Shown one piece after another: positions 1 through 6,155 of a DNA stretch of 10,671 bases. Position 1 is the stretch's first letter. Every line of letters starts with the position of its first letter. Where the stretch lies: the NCBI GenBank assembly GCA_030620115.1, contig JAUXFG010000134.1:1-10671 (forward strand). Reading direction: 5' to 3'. Origin of the DNA: Candidatus Fermentibacterota bacterium (GTDB lineage Bacteria; JAFGKV01). Below the pieces are notes generated by a model. It did no database searches and was not told where the DNA came from. It was given only the letters and a program-made list of their open reading frames with translations. The translations under genes and the position numbers were made by a program.

Positions 1-1384
1 GAAAATCGAGTTCAGAAATACGCAAACTTCCGGGTCTTGGATCTCGACTCCCTTGGTCGGCCAGGTCATTGACGGAGGATGGCTCGAATCGCCAGATACG
101 CAGTTTGTCTCGCGTCACGAAGCGGATCGGGGCAGAGGGCGACCCTTTTCCAAGACGTGCACTGGCCAGAAGCCGTGCGTCTTTCAGGCTATGGACCTGC
201 AGGACACCATTGAAATCAAGCTCGGCAACAAGCTCCCCGTCTGGTGACATCGTTTTGCATGGATACCATGCGTGCGGAAAAGTGAGGGGCATTGCTTGGG
301 GGTTAAGTTTGGGGGCATCGAGATTCATTGTCATGAACCGAGCCTCGTCCGATGGATGTGGGCCTGTGGGCGCCATCCATGTCGCTCTGGTTCCGTCATC
401 AGAGAAAGACACGAGCGGCAGGGATCTCATGGGGACGGATCCCATGCGGATGTATCGCCCCGACTCGGTATCAAGAAGGAAGGTGGGGTGATAATCCACG
501 CGACCTCGCGCTTTCCCACCGAATGCAATCCAGCTGCCTTGGGGTGCGGCTCTGACATCGCCGTACACCGTGACCAGATCATCCGGTCCTGCTGACACCA
601 CCCAATGGCTGTAGATCTCGAACCCGAGCACACAGAGAGCCGCCAAAGGCCAAAGAGTCAGTGAGATCGTGGCATGGCCGCGTCTTGCGTTGGTTCGCCC
701 GCGCACGACCTGCGCCGCGCCAGCCGCAAGCAGCACCACAGGAAGAGCCATGAATAGCCATGCCAACCCAAGCCACATATCGCTTTGGGCAAAGACCAGA
801 ACCAGGCGTTGAGCAGATCGGGTGCCTGCCATGACCAAGAGCACCGGTGCAATGATATCCAGCACCAGCCAGAGGGACCTTGCGCGCCACATGATTCCCA
901 CGGCGTGGGCAAAAACCAGGAGGAACAGAGGGAACAACACAAAGGGCGAAACAGGAAGCCATTCTGCGATACTAGTGTAGAATTCAGAGAATACGAGGAA
1001 CTGCGTATTCAAGAGATCGGGTCCCACAGCGAGTAAGGCCGGCAAAAGAACCAAAGCCTGGGAGCCAAGCACCAACACGAAAGCGGCCAACATCTTGCCT
1101 CCCCAAATGGCCAGAGCACTGATCGGCCGGGCGAAGTAGAAGCCAAGCCGCTCCTCCTCGAGTTCCCGGCCTATGATGGAAGCGCCGAGGAGAAGAGAGA
1201 AGAGAGAAGCGAAGACAAAGGCCAGCACCAATGCCGAAGAGGCAATCGCCTCGCCGGCGTCAAAGCGGTCAAGGCCCGGGTAGTGGGGTGAAAGCAGAGA
1301 CGAGATGCCTATGACCAAAGCTGCCGCAAATACGGCGTAGCGGGCAATCAGCTCACGGCGTGCGATAATCAACATGGATTTCAT
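1..1384 (-). CDS. ABC-2 type transporter permease with C-terminal propeller-like domain (partial, runs off left edge)
   Basis: Membrane subunit of the ABC transporter encoded just upstream. The frame stays open from the ATG at 1384 to the window edge, giving 461 visible residues. Hydrophobic segments lie near residues 15-31, 47-71, 90-120, 146-166, 171-187, 203-227 and 240-263. The stretch GRELEEERLGFYFARPIS (72-89), followed by a GGK, matches the usual cytoplasmic loop of ABC-2 permeases. After the seventh helix about 200 residues are soluble; SFSDDGTRATWMA (327-338 region) and MSPDGELVAEL (379-389) look like TolB/WD40-type propeller blades. An odd helix count would place this domain outside the membrane. 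The start codon overlaps the ATPase stop as ATGA, with GGGGAGGT just upstream, so translation is probably coupled. The substrate is unknown. The permease call is firm; the propeller assignment is inferred from blade-like motifs. Confidence 0.85.
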   Translation of the reverse strand, partial: MKSMLIIARRELIARYAVFAAALVIGISSLLSPHYPGLDRFDAGEAIASSALVLAFVFASLFSLLLGASIIGRELEEERLGFYFARPISALAIWGGKMLAAFVLVLGSQALVLLPALLAVGPDLLNTQFLVFSEFYTSIAEWLPVSPFVLFPLFLLVFAHAVGIMWRARSLWLVLDIIAPVLLVMAGTRSAQRLVLVFAQSDMWLGLAWLFMALPVVLLAAGAAQVVRGRTNARRGHATISLTLWPLAALCVLGFEIYSHWVVSAGPDDLVTVYGDVRAAPQGSWIAFGGKARGRVDYHPTFLLDTESGRYIRMGSVPMRSLPLVSFSDDGTRATWMAPTGPHPSDEARFMTMNLDAPKLNPQAMPLTFPHAWYPCKTMSPDGELVAELDFNGVLQVHSLKDARLLASARLGKGSPSAPIRFVTRDKLRIWRFEPSSVNDLADQGSRDPRPGSLRISELDF

Positions 1385-2301
1385 TGTACCACCTCCCCGC
1401 ACAGGGCAACAAAGATCTCCTCCAGCGATAGGGATTTGACACCCACCGTTCCAACAATCTCACGCAAGCGGTGCAGCATTGCTTCATCGTAATCAGTGAC
1501 TGTCGCCTCATGTCCAAACTCGGTGGCCTTGGTCTGAATCAGCCCCATGGGCTTGAGTATTGTCCTTATGGTCTCCGATAACTCATCGGCGCGGTGAGGC
1601 CAACAGAGCCCGCGGAACTTCTGTTTCAGGGCGTCAGAAGCTTCATCGAGAACCAGTTTGCCTCCATGGAGAATACCGAAACGGTCAGCGATCCCTTCGA
1701 TTCCCGCAAGATCATGAGTAGTTACAAACACCGTGGTGTTTCGGTCGGCAAGGTCACCGATCAGCTCCTCGAAGAGTACCTTGCGTACCACCACGTCGAG
1801 GCCAAGAGTCGGATCATCAAGCACGAGCAGCTCTGGAGAGGTTGCCAGGGCCACTGCGAGAGACACGAGGCGTTTTTCGCCCTTGGAGAGCCTGGAGTAG
1901 GAAATGCGCTGAGGCACCTCGAACCTCTCGATCAGTCCGACATAGATGCCCCGTGCCCATCGTGCGTGCAGACTCCTGCAGAAGGACTCCACTTGAGTCG
2001 TGGTCATCTCAGGGGGGATGTCAGGGATCTCGGGTACCACACCCATCTTTCCCATGGCACGAGCGCGATGACGCCAGGCGTCTTCGCCGAATAGCGATAC
2101 ACTCCCTGACGTGGGCTTCTGCTGACCAAGAAGACAGCGCACTGTGGAAGTCTTCCCCGATCCATTGCGTCCAAGAAGGGCGTATACAAGACCGCGGGGT
2201 ATGCTGAGGTTCATCTTATCAATGACTGTGACTTGACCGTATTGTACGGTGAGCCCCTCTATTGTGATGACGGGGGCCCCGCTTGTTTCAGTGGGTGTCA
2301 T
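1381..2301 (-). CDS. ABC transporter ATP-binding protein (YtrB-like)
   Basis: Cytoplasmic ATPase that powers the adjacent permease. Of 306 residues, the nucleotide-binding domain fills roughly 11-225: Walker A GRNGSGKTS (44-52), signature LSKGEKR (138-144), Walker B LLVLDDP (158-164), D-loop GLD and switch histidine in VTTHD (H196). Two positions differ from textbook ABC ATPases. The residue after Walker B is Asp163 instead of the catalytic Glu, and the Q-loop region reads VVPEIP with Glu91 where Gln is usual. Residues 226-306 form a C-terminal extension, as in many ABC-2 exporters. The start at 2301 is chosen for GGAGGTGA five bases upstream and the normal N-terminus. It overlaps the GntR gene by 14 bp, and its stop overlaps the permease start. 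GntR-ABC-permease order matches the ytr operons of Firmicutes and relatives, which respond to envelope stress; function here is inferred from that order. Confidence 0.93.
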   Translation of the reverse strand: MTPTETSGAPVITIEGLTVQYGQVTVIDKMNLSIPRGLVYALLGRNGSGKTSTVRCLLGQQKPTSGSVSLFGEDAWRHRARAMGKMGVVPEIPDIPPEMTTTQVESFCRSLHARWARGIYVGLIERFEVPQRISYSRLSKGEKRLVSLAVALATSPELLVLDDPTLGLDVVVRKVLFEELIGDLADRNTTVFVTTHDLAGIEGIADRFGILHGGKLVLDEASDALKQKFRGLCWPHRADELSETIRTILKPMGLIQTKATEFGHEATVTDYDEAMLHRLREIVGTVGVKSLSLEEIFVALCGEVVQ

Positions 2302-2704
2302 GGCTCACCTCCGTGTGTTCGGGCTCAGTATCTTTCCAAACCACGAGAAGCGCTTCAACTGCCTCGTCCTGACGAGCATTTACAGCCATTGCAGCCTCCA
2401 TATAACGTCGTGCCTCCTCCTGAATGAGCTGTCCTCGGTCAGCAGAGATGGCCGCGGAAGTTCGCTCTGCCACGAATGTTCCCTCTCCCCGGCGAACCAT
2501 GAGCAATCCATCCTCTGCGAGACGCTGATACGCTTTGGCCACTGTTGCCGGATTCACGCGAAGCTCCTTAGAAAGCTCACGCACCGAGGACACCGCTGCT
2601 CCAGGGACCAACGATCCAGAAACAACAAGGCGACGCATCCCCGTCTGGATCTGTCGCCAGATGGGTACCGCGTCGCTGGGATCAATGCCCAGCAGTCCAT
2701 ACAT
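2288..2704 (-). CDS. GntR-family transcriptional regulator, YtrA subfamily
   Basis: DNA-binding repressor likely controlling this ABC operon. With the start at 2704 it is 138 residues. Residues 8-80 are a GntR winged helix: IDPSDAVPIWRQI opens it, SSVRELSKELRVNPATVAKA is the helix-turn-helix, and GLLMVRRGEGTFV is the wing. Only about 55 residues follow, forming the short helical dimerisation tail typical of YtrA proteins and too small for a ligand-binding FCD or UTRA domain. The frame extends to 2743, but MYGLLGIDPSD is the normal N-terminus and GAGGAGG at 2715-2709 supplies the ribosome site; ATG 2707 is an equally possible start three bases upstream. It is first in the operon, and its 3' end overlaps the ATPase start. 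A palindrome over its own start point (2736-2755) suggests autorepression. Confidence 0.9.
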   Translation of the reverse strand: MYGLLGIDPSDAVPIWRQIQTGMRRLVVSGSLVPGAAVSSVRELSKELRVNPATVAKAYQRLAEDGLLMVRRGEGTFVAERTSAAISADRGQLIQEEARRYMEAAMAVNARQDEAVEALLVVWKDTEPEHTEVSHDTH

Positions 2705-2735
2705 CATCCCTCCTCGAGTAGTGTGTGAAAGGCAG

Positions 2736-2783
2736 TGTACCACTGTTGTAGTACAGTAAAACAGATAGAGACACTGGTGTCAA
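2736..2783 (-). promoter_or_regulatory. Promoter and probable operator of the GntR-ABC operon
   Basis: Read on the minus strand, a perfect -35 TTGACA (2783-2778) is followed by 17 bp and a -10 TTTACT (2760-2755, four of six consensus bases). An inverted repeat, TGTACCAC (2736-2743), TGTT, GTAGTACA (2748-2755), has eight-base arms with one mismatch. It covers the end of the -10 and the expected start point, where a repressor would block initiation. A shorter palindrome, GACAC-TG-GTGTC (2770-2781), overlaps the -35 and could be a second site. Assigning these to the GntR protein is inference from position and the family habit of autoregulation. Confidence 0.7.
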
Positions 2784-2836
2784 GGGGGAGTGAGACGTTT
2801 TTCGATCTTTCCGAATGCGTCGCGCGGTCGATGATA

Positions 2837-2910
2837 GTCACTGCGAGAAGTGGAAGCGACGCGGCAGTCTCACTCGCACTAGGGATTGCTTCGCTCTCGC
2901 TCGCAATGAC
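2837..2910. repeat. Imperfect palindromic REP-like element
   Basis: A 74-bp imperfect inverted repeat. The left end begins GTCACTGCGAG and the right end finishes CTCGCAATGAC; inner parts GGAAGCGACG and GCTTCGCTC also pair. It belongs by appearance to the 'GTCATTGCGAG...GAAGCAATC' type of intergenic palindrome seen in many environmental bacterial genomes. It lies in the gene-free stretch 2784-3333 between the two divergent transcription units. No coding role is seen. Confidence 0.55.
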
Positions 2911-2986
2911 TGGAGGGATAAACATAGCGAGGCTGCGCCTCAAACCGACGAGTGATGATGCCGTAGCTCATTGATCGAGGCGCAGC

Positions 2987-3075
2987 GATACTGGTTGCTG
3001 GTTGCTGGTCTCTGGATACTGGATGGAACCCTGAGTCGTCCCGTTCTCCTTCCAGCATCAAGCATCCAGCATCAG
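2987..3075. repeat. Low-complexity CTGGTTG/CTGGATG repeats facing CCAGCATC repeats
   Basis: The left arm (2987-3026) is built of short direct units such as CTGGTTG, CTGGTCT and CTGGATA. The right arm (3051-3075) holds CCAGCATC, AGCATCCAGCATC. The arms are loosely complementary and could fold into a long imperfect hairpin. The rest of 2911-3330 holds one short GC-rich hairpin (TCCCGCG at 3225-3231 with CGCGGGA at 3237-3243) and no convincing gene. Confidence 0.4.
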
Positions 3076-3272
3076 CTCGCAGCTAACCCACAAACGTCGT
3101 TGCAAAACTTGACTCGTTTGTTGAGTTTCCAACCTGTTGAAGACGGCTAGTATTCATGAGACTGACCTCTTGCGGGTCCATTCTCCTGGTGATTAGGATT
3201 CGCGCAGGAATAAGCTACATCGAGTCCCGCGTACTGCGCGGGATTCGCAGTCTTGACGCACAGATATGCCGC

Positions 3273-3308
3273 TTCGCGACGAAAGCCGGTGAGAAGTGCG
3301 GGTTAAGC
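3273..3308 (+). repeat. Dispersed gene-upstream motif, copy 1
   Basis: The segment starts TTCGCGACGAA and continues with AGCCGGTGAGAAGTGCGGG. It matches copy 4 (8784 onward) at all but one base over about 30 nt. The core recurs at 7980-8008 and, more loosely, at 6036-6063. This copy ends 25 bp before the -35 box of the toxin-antitoxin promoter. Confidence 0.6.
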
Positions 3309-3333
3309 CTTACAACTGCACAGCTAGGAATTC

Positions 3334-3362
3334 TTGACACGATTCTCGTGGAGCACTATTTT
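3334..3362 (+). promoter_or_regulatory. Promoter of the vapBC operon
   Basis: TTGACA (3334-3339), a 17-bp spacer and TATTTT (3357-3362) make a good sigma-70 type promoter. The antitoxin ATG begins at 3369, about where transcription should start, so the mRNA would be leaderless. The only Shine-Dalgarno candidate, GGAG at 3350-3353, lies inside the promoter spacer and 15 bases from the ATG. Confidence 0.55.
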
Positions 3363-3368
3363 CGTGCT

Positions 3369-3596
3369 ATGAGAAATATCACCATCACAGTCGACGAAGA
3401 AGTGGCGCGATGGGCTCGAGTCTGGGCAGCTCGCCACGACACAAGCGTATCAAGACTGGTGGGGAGAGTGCTCCACACTCTGATGCAGCAAGAGCGAGGG
3501 TATGACGCCGCCATGTCTCAGTTCTTTGAGCGGAGCCCTGTATCCTTTCAGCACGAAGGCGCCTATCCCTCCCGGAACGAGCTCCATGAACGATAG
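3369..3596 (+). CDS. vapB: VapB-type ribbon-helix-helix antitoxin
   Basis: Antitoxin of a type II toxin-antitoxin pair, expected to bind DNA as a dimer, repress the operon and neutralise the neighbouring PIN ribonuclease. The 75-residue protein opens MRNITITVDEEVARWARVWA, which fits an RHH fold: beta strand 1-8, helix A 9-21, and helix B in TSVSRLVGRVLHTLM. The C-terminal third (FERSPVSFQHEGAYPSRNEL) is the probable toxin-binding tail. The frame is open upstream to 3156, but those extra 71 residues do not resemble protein and include a dispersed repeat, so the ATG at 3369 is preferred. The gene overlaps the toxin by 11 bp. It may be translated from a leaderless mRNA. Confidence 0.82.
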   Translation: MRNITITVDEEVARWARVWAARHDTSVSRLVGRVLHTLMQQERGYDAAMSQFFERSPVSFQHEGAYPSRNELHER

Positions 3597-4017
3597 GGTC
3601 TTCGTAGACACCAATGTTCTCGTCTACTTCCGAGACGCATCGGAGCCCGAAAAGCAACCGTTGGCAGAACGCTGGCTCAAAGAGCTCTGGCAGAATCGAA
3701 CGGGTCGGACGAGTGTTCAGGTGCTTAATGAGTTCTACGTTACCGTGACTCAGAAACTCAAGCCCGGGATGCCGCGGGAGGCAGCGCGAGAAGACGTCAG
3801 AGCACTCCATGCGTGGGATCCTGTGAACCTCTCCTACCCGCTCATAGAGCGTGCATGGGGGGTTCAGGAGCGACACGGGCTGTCATGGTGGGACTCTCTC
3901 GTGGTAGCGGCTGCTCAGGTGAGTCGGTCATCCACGCTTCTCACGGAGGATCTGCAGGATGGCCAGGTTTTCGGGGGAGTAGAGGTTGTAAATCCATTCT
4001 TGCATGACGTCAGCTGA
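3586..4017 (+). CDS. vapC: VapC-type PIN-domain ribonuclease toxin
   Basis: Probable Mg-dependent endoribonuclease toxin; PIN toxins of VapC type usually cut tRNA or rRNA to stop translation. The protein is 143 residues from the ATG at 3586, the usual size. The acidic active-site set is visible: Asp8 in VFVDTNVLVY, Glu49 in VLNEFY, Asp103 in GLSWWDSLVVAAA and Asp122 in LLTEDLQDG. The C-terminus FGGVEVVNPF is typical of this PIN subgroup. The open frame starts at 3502, but the first 28 codons overlap vapB and precede the canonical MNDRVFVDTN start. The start lies 11 bp inside vapB, indicating coupled translation. No terminator is evident after the stop. All catalytic residues are present, so the toxin should be active. 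Confidence 0.92.
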   Translation: MNDRVFVDTNVLVYFRDASEPEKQPLAERWLKELWQNRTGRTSVQVLNEFYVTVTQKLKPGMPREAAREDVRALHAWDPVNLSYPLIERAWGVQERHGLSWWDSLVVAAAQVSRSSTLLTEDLQDGQVFGGVEVVNPFLHDVS

Positions 4018-4340
4018 TTCTCTCGATCTTTGCCACACGGAATACCCGTCCTTGTCCAATACCAAGACTTGTACCGGGGTCCCAGGGACGTGCATTGGAT
4101 TATTCCTTTCATACTGAGTTTCGGGCTAGTTCCCCTTGACCTAAACTCCTGCTTCGCCCATGTTGTGAACGCTCGGGAGAGGTAAGTCTTCGATGTCTGC
4201 CTATGGGCGATTTTCTTCAAGCCCCATCCCAAGGAGGTGTTTCCAACTCGTCAGTCCCCGCCAGAAATCCGCCATCGTATTACTACGCCCTGACGGGCCA
4301 AAGACCAGAGACCAAGAACTCAACGGAAAGGTGATTCACC
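4018..4340. other. Gene-poor interval upstream of the secreted protein
   Basis: No gene is convincing here. On the minus strand a 55-codon frame (4095-3928) has AAAGGA upstream but overlaps the toxin 3' end. A 43-codon plus-strand frame (4203-4334) ends six bases before the next gene but has no ribosome site. AAGGAGGTG at 4231-4239 is a strong Shine-Dalgarno look-alike with no usable start after it. TTGACC (4136-4141) is a possible -35 with no good -10. GGAAAGGTGA (4324-4333) is the ribosome site for the gene at 4341. Confidence 0.4.
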
Positions 4341-4751
4341 ATGCGCCGGAGTCAAACAGTTGTCACGTTCATTCTCGCTGTCACTGCGCTCGTCGCAACA
4401 CTATTTCTTCCATCGCTCGCCGAGATCCCCCAGGTCATCAGCTACCAGGGGAAAGCCACTGACAGCGGGGGCACGCCGGTTGCTGACGACAACTACACCA
4501 TGCGGTTTCGGATCTACAATGCGGCGAGCGGTGGTACCCTCCGGTGGGACAGCAGCAATCGGACAGTTGCCGTAAGCGGCGGCGTATTCAATGTCTTGCT
4601 GGGCGAGAGCCCGCAACCTCCCATACTCACGCAATTCAACGAGGACAACTGGTTGCTGGTAACGTTCGCGGGAGTTGATCAGACACCCAGACAGCCCATG
4701 GCCAGTGTCGGATACGCCTACATGGCCAGCGGGCGTCGTGCCGGGGACTGA
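4341..4751 (+). CDS. Secreted repeat protein, N-terminal part (frame broken near 4731)
   Basis: N-terminal half of an exported protein whose reading frame is split. Residues 1-27 are a signal peptide: MRRSQTVV, a hydrophobic core, then LPSLA before the predicted cut ahead of Glu28. Residues 28-126 form one domain beginning IPQVISYQGKATDSGGTPV and ending DQTPRQPMASVGYAYMAS, a pattern I associate with exported proteins of candidate phyla that carry tail-fibre-like YGVYG repeats. The last residues, GRRAGD, are out of register. If one G of the GGG at 4731-4733 is removed, the frame continues as MASGVVPGTEVSG into the next entry, giving a single protein of about 399 residues. The ribosome site GGAAAGG precedes the ATG. 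Exact function unknown; probably surface or extracellular. Confidence 0.72.
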   Translation: MRRSQTVVTFILAVTALVATLFLPSLAEIPQVISYQGKATDSGGTPVADDNYTMRFRIYNAASGGTLRWDSSNRTVAVSGGVFNVLLGESPQPPILTQFNEDNWLLVTFAGVDQTPRQPMASVGYAYMASGRRAGD

Positions 4752-5541
4752 GGTGAGTGGCACGGTCAATTCGGATCCGTATGCGGCACTTAAGGCCGTG
4801 AACACTTCCACCTCTACAGGGGCGCGGTACGGTCTGTATGGGAAGTCTTACGCTAGTAGCGGGGCGGGTGTCTATGGCGAATCGGTCTCCTCCACCGGGT
4901 CGAGTTATGGAGTATGGGGGAAAAGCGCTTCAACCGAAGGCCGCGGTGTCGCTCGGCTTACAAACGGCGAAGCTCGCATTGCCTTGGATGAGACTTTTGG
5001 GTGGGTAACGAATCCGGATATAGGATTAACCGCACACTTAACTCCACGCGGCGAGTGGGCAGAACTTTTTGTGAAGTCGCTTACTACTGAGGAATTGGTG
5101 GTTGCCGGCCGGGAGGGCACCGGCGACGCAATGTTTGACTATATGGTGTATGGATTACGGATCGGTTTTGAGGAAGTCAGCATCGTTCATGAAAAACAGG
5201 AAGAGAGTTACATTCCCTCGATGCATGATCACCGTAATCTGTACGCAAAGCGTCCTGACCTGAGGAAGTACAACTCACTCGAGCGATTCAAGAACATGCA
5301 TGTTGCGGTTGGAGAAACCGCACCGTTGGACATGAGCGCCTCCCAAATGCTTCGTGATAGGATCGAAGAGTATGATCCGGCGGTTCACGGATCGGTGGAA
5401 TCAGATAGCATACATGAAATGAGGCTTCGCATGGACGAGGAACGACGTCTCATGGAGAGAGAGCAGCTACAGCTGGAGCAAGAACCAACACACGAAGAGA
5501 TTCAGCAAACGCGGAACGCAGAAAGCCAGGATCTCCAGTAG
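4675..5541 (+). CDS. Secreted repeat / coiled-coil protein, C-terminal part (second half of the split gene)
   Basis: Continuation of the gene at 4341. The frame opens at ATG 4675, but meaningful sequence begins at 4732 (GVVPGTEVSG); no ribosome site supports independent translation. Next come glycine/tyrosine repeats (4801-4950): ARYGLYGKSYASSG, GVYGESVSSTG, SYGVWGKSASTEG. A domain follows (about 4963-5300) starting NGEARIALDETFGWV, with AHLTPRGEWAELFVKS and MVYGLRIGFEEVSIVHEKQE. It has the layout of the beta-rich domain that follows such repeats in other exported proteins. The C-terminus (about 5395-5541) is charged and coiled-coil-like: MRLRMDEERRLMEREQLQLE. Only about three repeat units remain, so the protein may be a shortened relative of longer family members. 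A terminator follows at 5565. The split may be a true pseudogene, a sequencing error or, less likely, programmed frameshifting. Confidence 0.68.
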   Translation: MIRHPDSPWPVSDTPTWPAGVVPGTEVSGTVNSDPYAALKAVNTSTSTGARYGLYGKSYASSGAGVYGESVSSTGSSYGVWGKSASTEGRGVARLTNGEARIALDETFGWVTNPDIGLTAHLTPRGEWAELFVKSLTTEELVVAGREGTGDAMFDYMVYGLRIGFEEVSIVHEKQEESYIPSMHDHRNLYAKRPDLRKYNSLERFKNMHVAVGETAPLDMSASQMLRDRIEEYDPAVHGSVESDSIHEMRLRMDEERRLMEREQLQLEQEPTHEEIQQTRNAESQDLQ

Positions 5542-5564
5542 AGGAGTATTCACCGGAACCACAT

Positions 5565-5600
5565 ATGGGGCGGGGGGCTCGGCTCGCCCCATTTCCATTT
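5565..5600 (+). terminator. Probable rho-independent terminator of the secreted protein gene
   Basis: ATGGGGCG (5565-5572) pairs with CGCCCCAT (5585-5592) around a G-rich 12-base loop, followed by TTCCATTTTCC. The T-run is interrupted, so efficiency is uncertain. The hairpin starts 23 bases after the stop codon. Confidence 0.6.
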
Positions 5601-5772
5601 TCCTTCACTATGTGCCAACTGAAGTCTTCGCGCGCTCTGGTGCGCTTTCGGCCTGCAAGTTTGGTGGTACAGAATGAATGCTTCTTTTCTCGCGCCTATA
5701 GGAATCCTGTTGTCATTCGAGCTCATCACCTTGAGTTCGAAGCCCAACCCGGACGTCTCACCGGCTTTCAGA

Positions 5773-5893
5773 GCCTGTCCTGCTTCCTAGTCATGAGCGT
5801 AGCCGAATGGATCCTGTCGAAGGGCGAAGCGAAACTACCGAGATGGTTCTGGAGGCAAGGCTTGCGACCCTTCGACTGAGCTCAGGACAGGCC
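5773..5893. repeat. Palindromic repeat element (CCTGTCC...GGACAGG type)
   Basis: Outer arms GCCTGTCCTG (5773-5782) and CAGGACAGGC (5883-5892) are perfect inverted repeats. Inner arms CGAAGGG (5818-5824) and CCCTTCG (5868-5874) pair as well, and TGAGCTCA at 5877-5884 is a perfect palindrome. CCCTTCGACTGAGCTCAGGA is a common intergenic palindrome type in environmental genomes. The surrounding 5601-6096 has no convincing gene; besides this element it holds GTAGCC/GAAGACGGA-type degenerate repeats near 5970-6010 and the two repeats listed next. Confidence 0.55.
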
Positions 5894-5913
5894 GAGGCCG
5901 GCCGAAGGCGTAT
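5855..5913. repeat. Interrupted copy of the repeat found inverted at 8735-8769
   Basis: GCAAGGCTTGCGACC (5855-5869) and GAGGCCGGCCGAAGGCGTAT (5894-5913) are together the exact reverse complement of 8735-8769, where they are contiguous. Here 24 bases (5870-5893), the right end of the CTTCGACTGAGCTCAGGACAGG element, sit between them. This suggests insertion of that element or its precise loss elsewhere. Confidence 0.65.
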
Positions 5914-6035
5914 GGCCGAATTCCGTCCAGCCCACGCTGCGATAGGTCGAGGAGTCCTGCTTGTCACGGCGTAGCCCTCGCGAAGACGGAACGGAGCGTA
6001 ACGAAGGAGACAGTACCATATCAGCGGTTGTAGCC

Positions 6036-6063
6036 GTAAGTTGGGGAGAAGGCCGGGTTAACC
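6036..6063 (+). repeat. Dispersed gene-upstream motif, divergent copy 2
   Basis: GTAAGTTGGGGAGAAG followed by GCCGGGTTAACC aligns with copy 1 with about six mismatches and one gap, sharing GAGAAG and CGGGTTAA at the same spacing. It ends 33 bp before the putative -35 of the ATPase gene. Similarity could be chance; the position relative to a promoter resembles copy 1. Confidence 0.3.
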
Positions 6064-6096
6064 TCCTGCCGGGAAATAGTCCGGGTCGAAATAAAC

Positions 6097-6126
6097 TTGA
6101 CTAATGATCAGGTCTCTGCATATTTA
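6097..6126 (+). promoter_or_regulatory. Possible promoter of the AAA ATPase gene
   Basis: TTGACT (6097-6102), an 18-bp spacer and TATTTA (6121-6126). The -35 is good and the -10 is weak. The surrounding 6085-6135 is AT-rich compared with the rest of the window, and the predicted mRNA would start about 20 bases before the chosen ATG. Confidence 0.4.
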
Positions 6127-6155
6127 CCTATTAAATGTGCAGAGGTATGATCAAT

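Noticed and set aside
579-962. 127-codon minus-strand frame inside the permease region
   Set aside because: It is an alternate frame of the permease gene, whose own frame shows clear membrane helices and stays open for more than 1380 bases.
3156-3368. 71-codon N-terminal extension of the antitoxin
   Set aside because: The sequence is not protein-like, contains a dispersed repeat and the promoter, and precedes a canonical RHH start.
4203-4334. 43-codon frame (MGDFLQAPSQGG...) ending just before the secreted protein gene
   Set aside because: No ribosome site precedes ATG 4203, and composition is not convincing. The strong AAGGAGGTG at 4231 lies inside this frame and has no suitable start after it.
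5565-5879. 104-codon plus-strand frame after the secreted protein
   Set aside because: It begins at the terminator hairpin and crosses palindromic repeats, with no recognisable domain or ribosome site.
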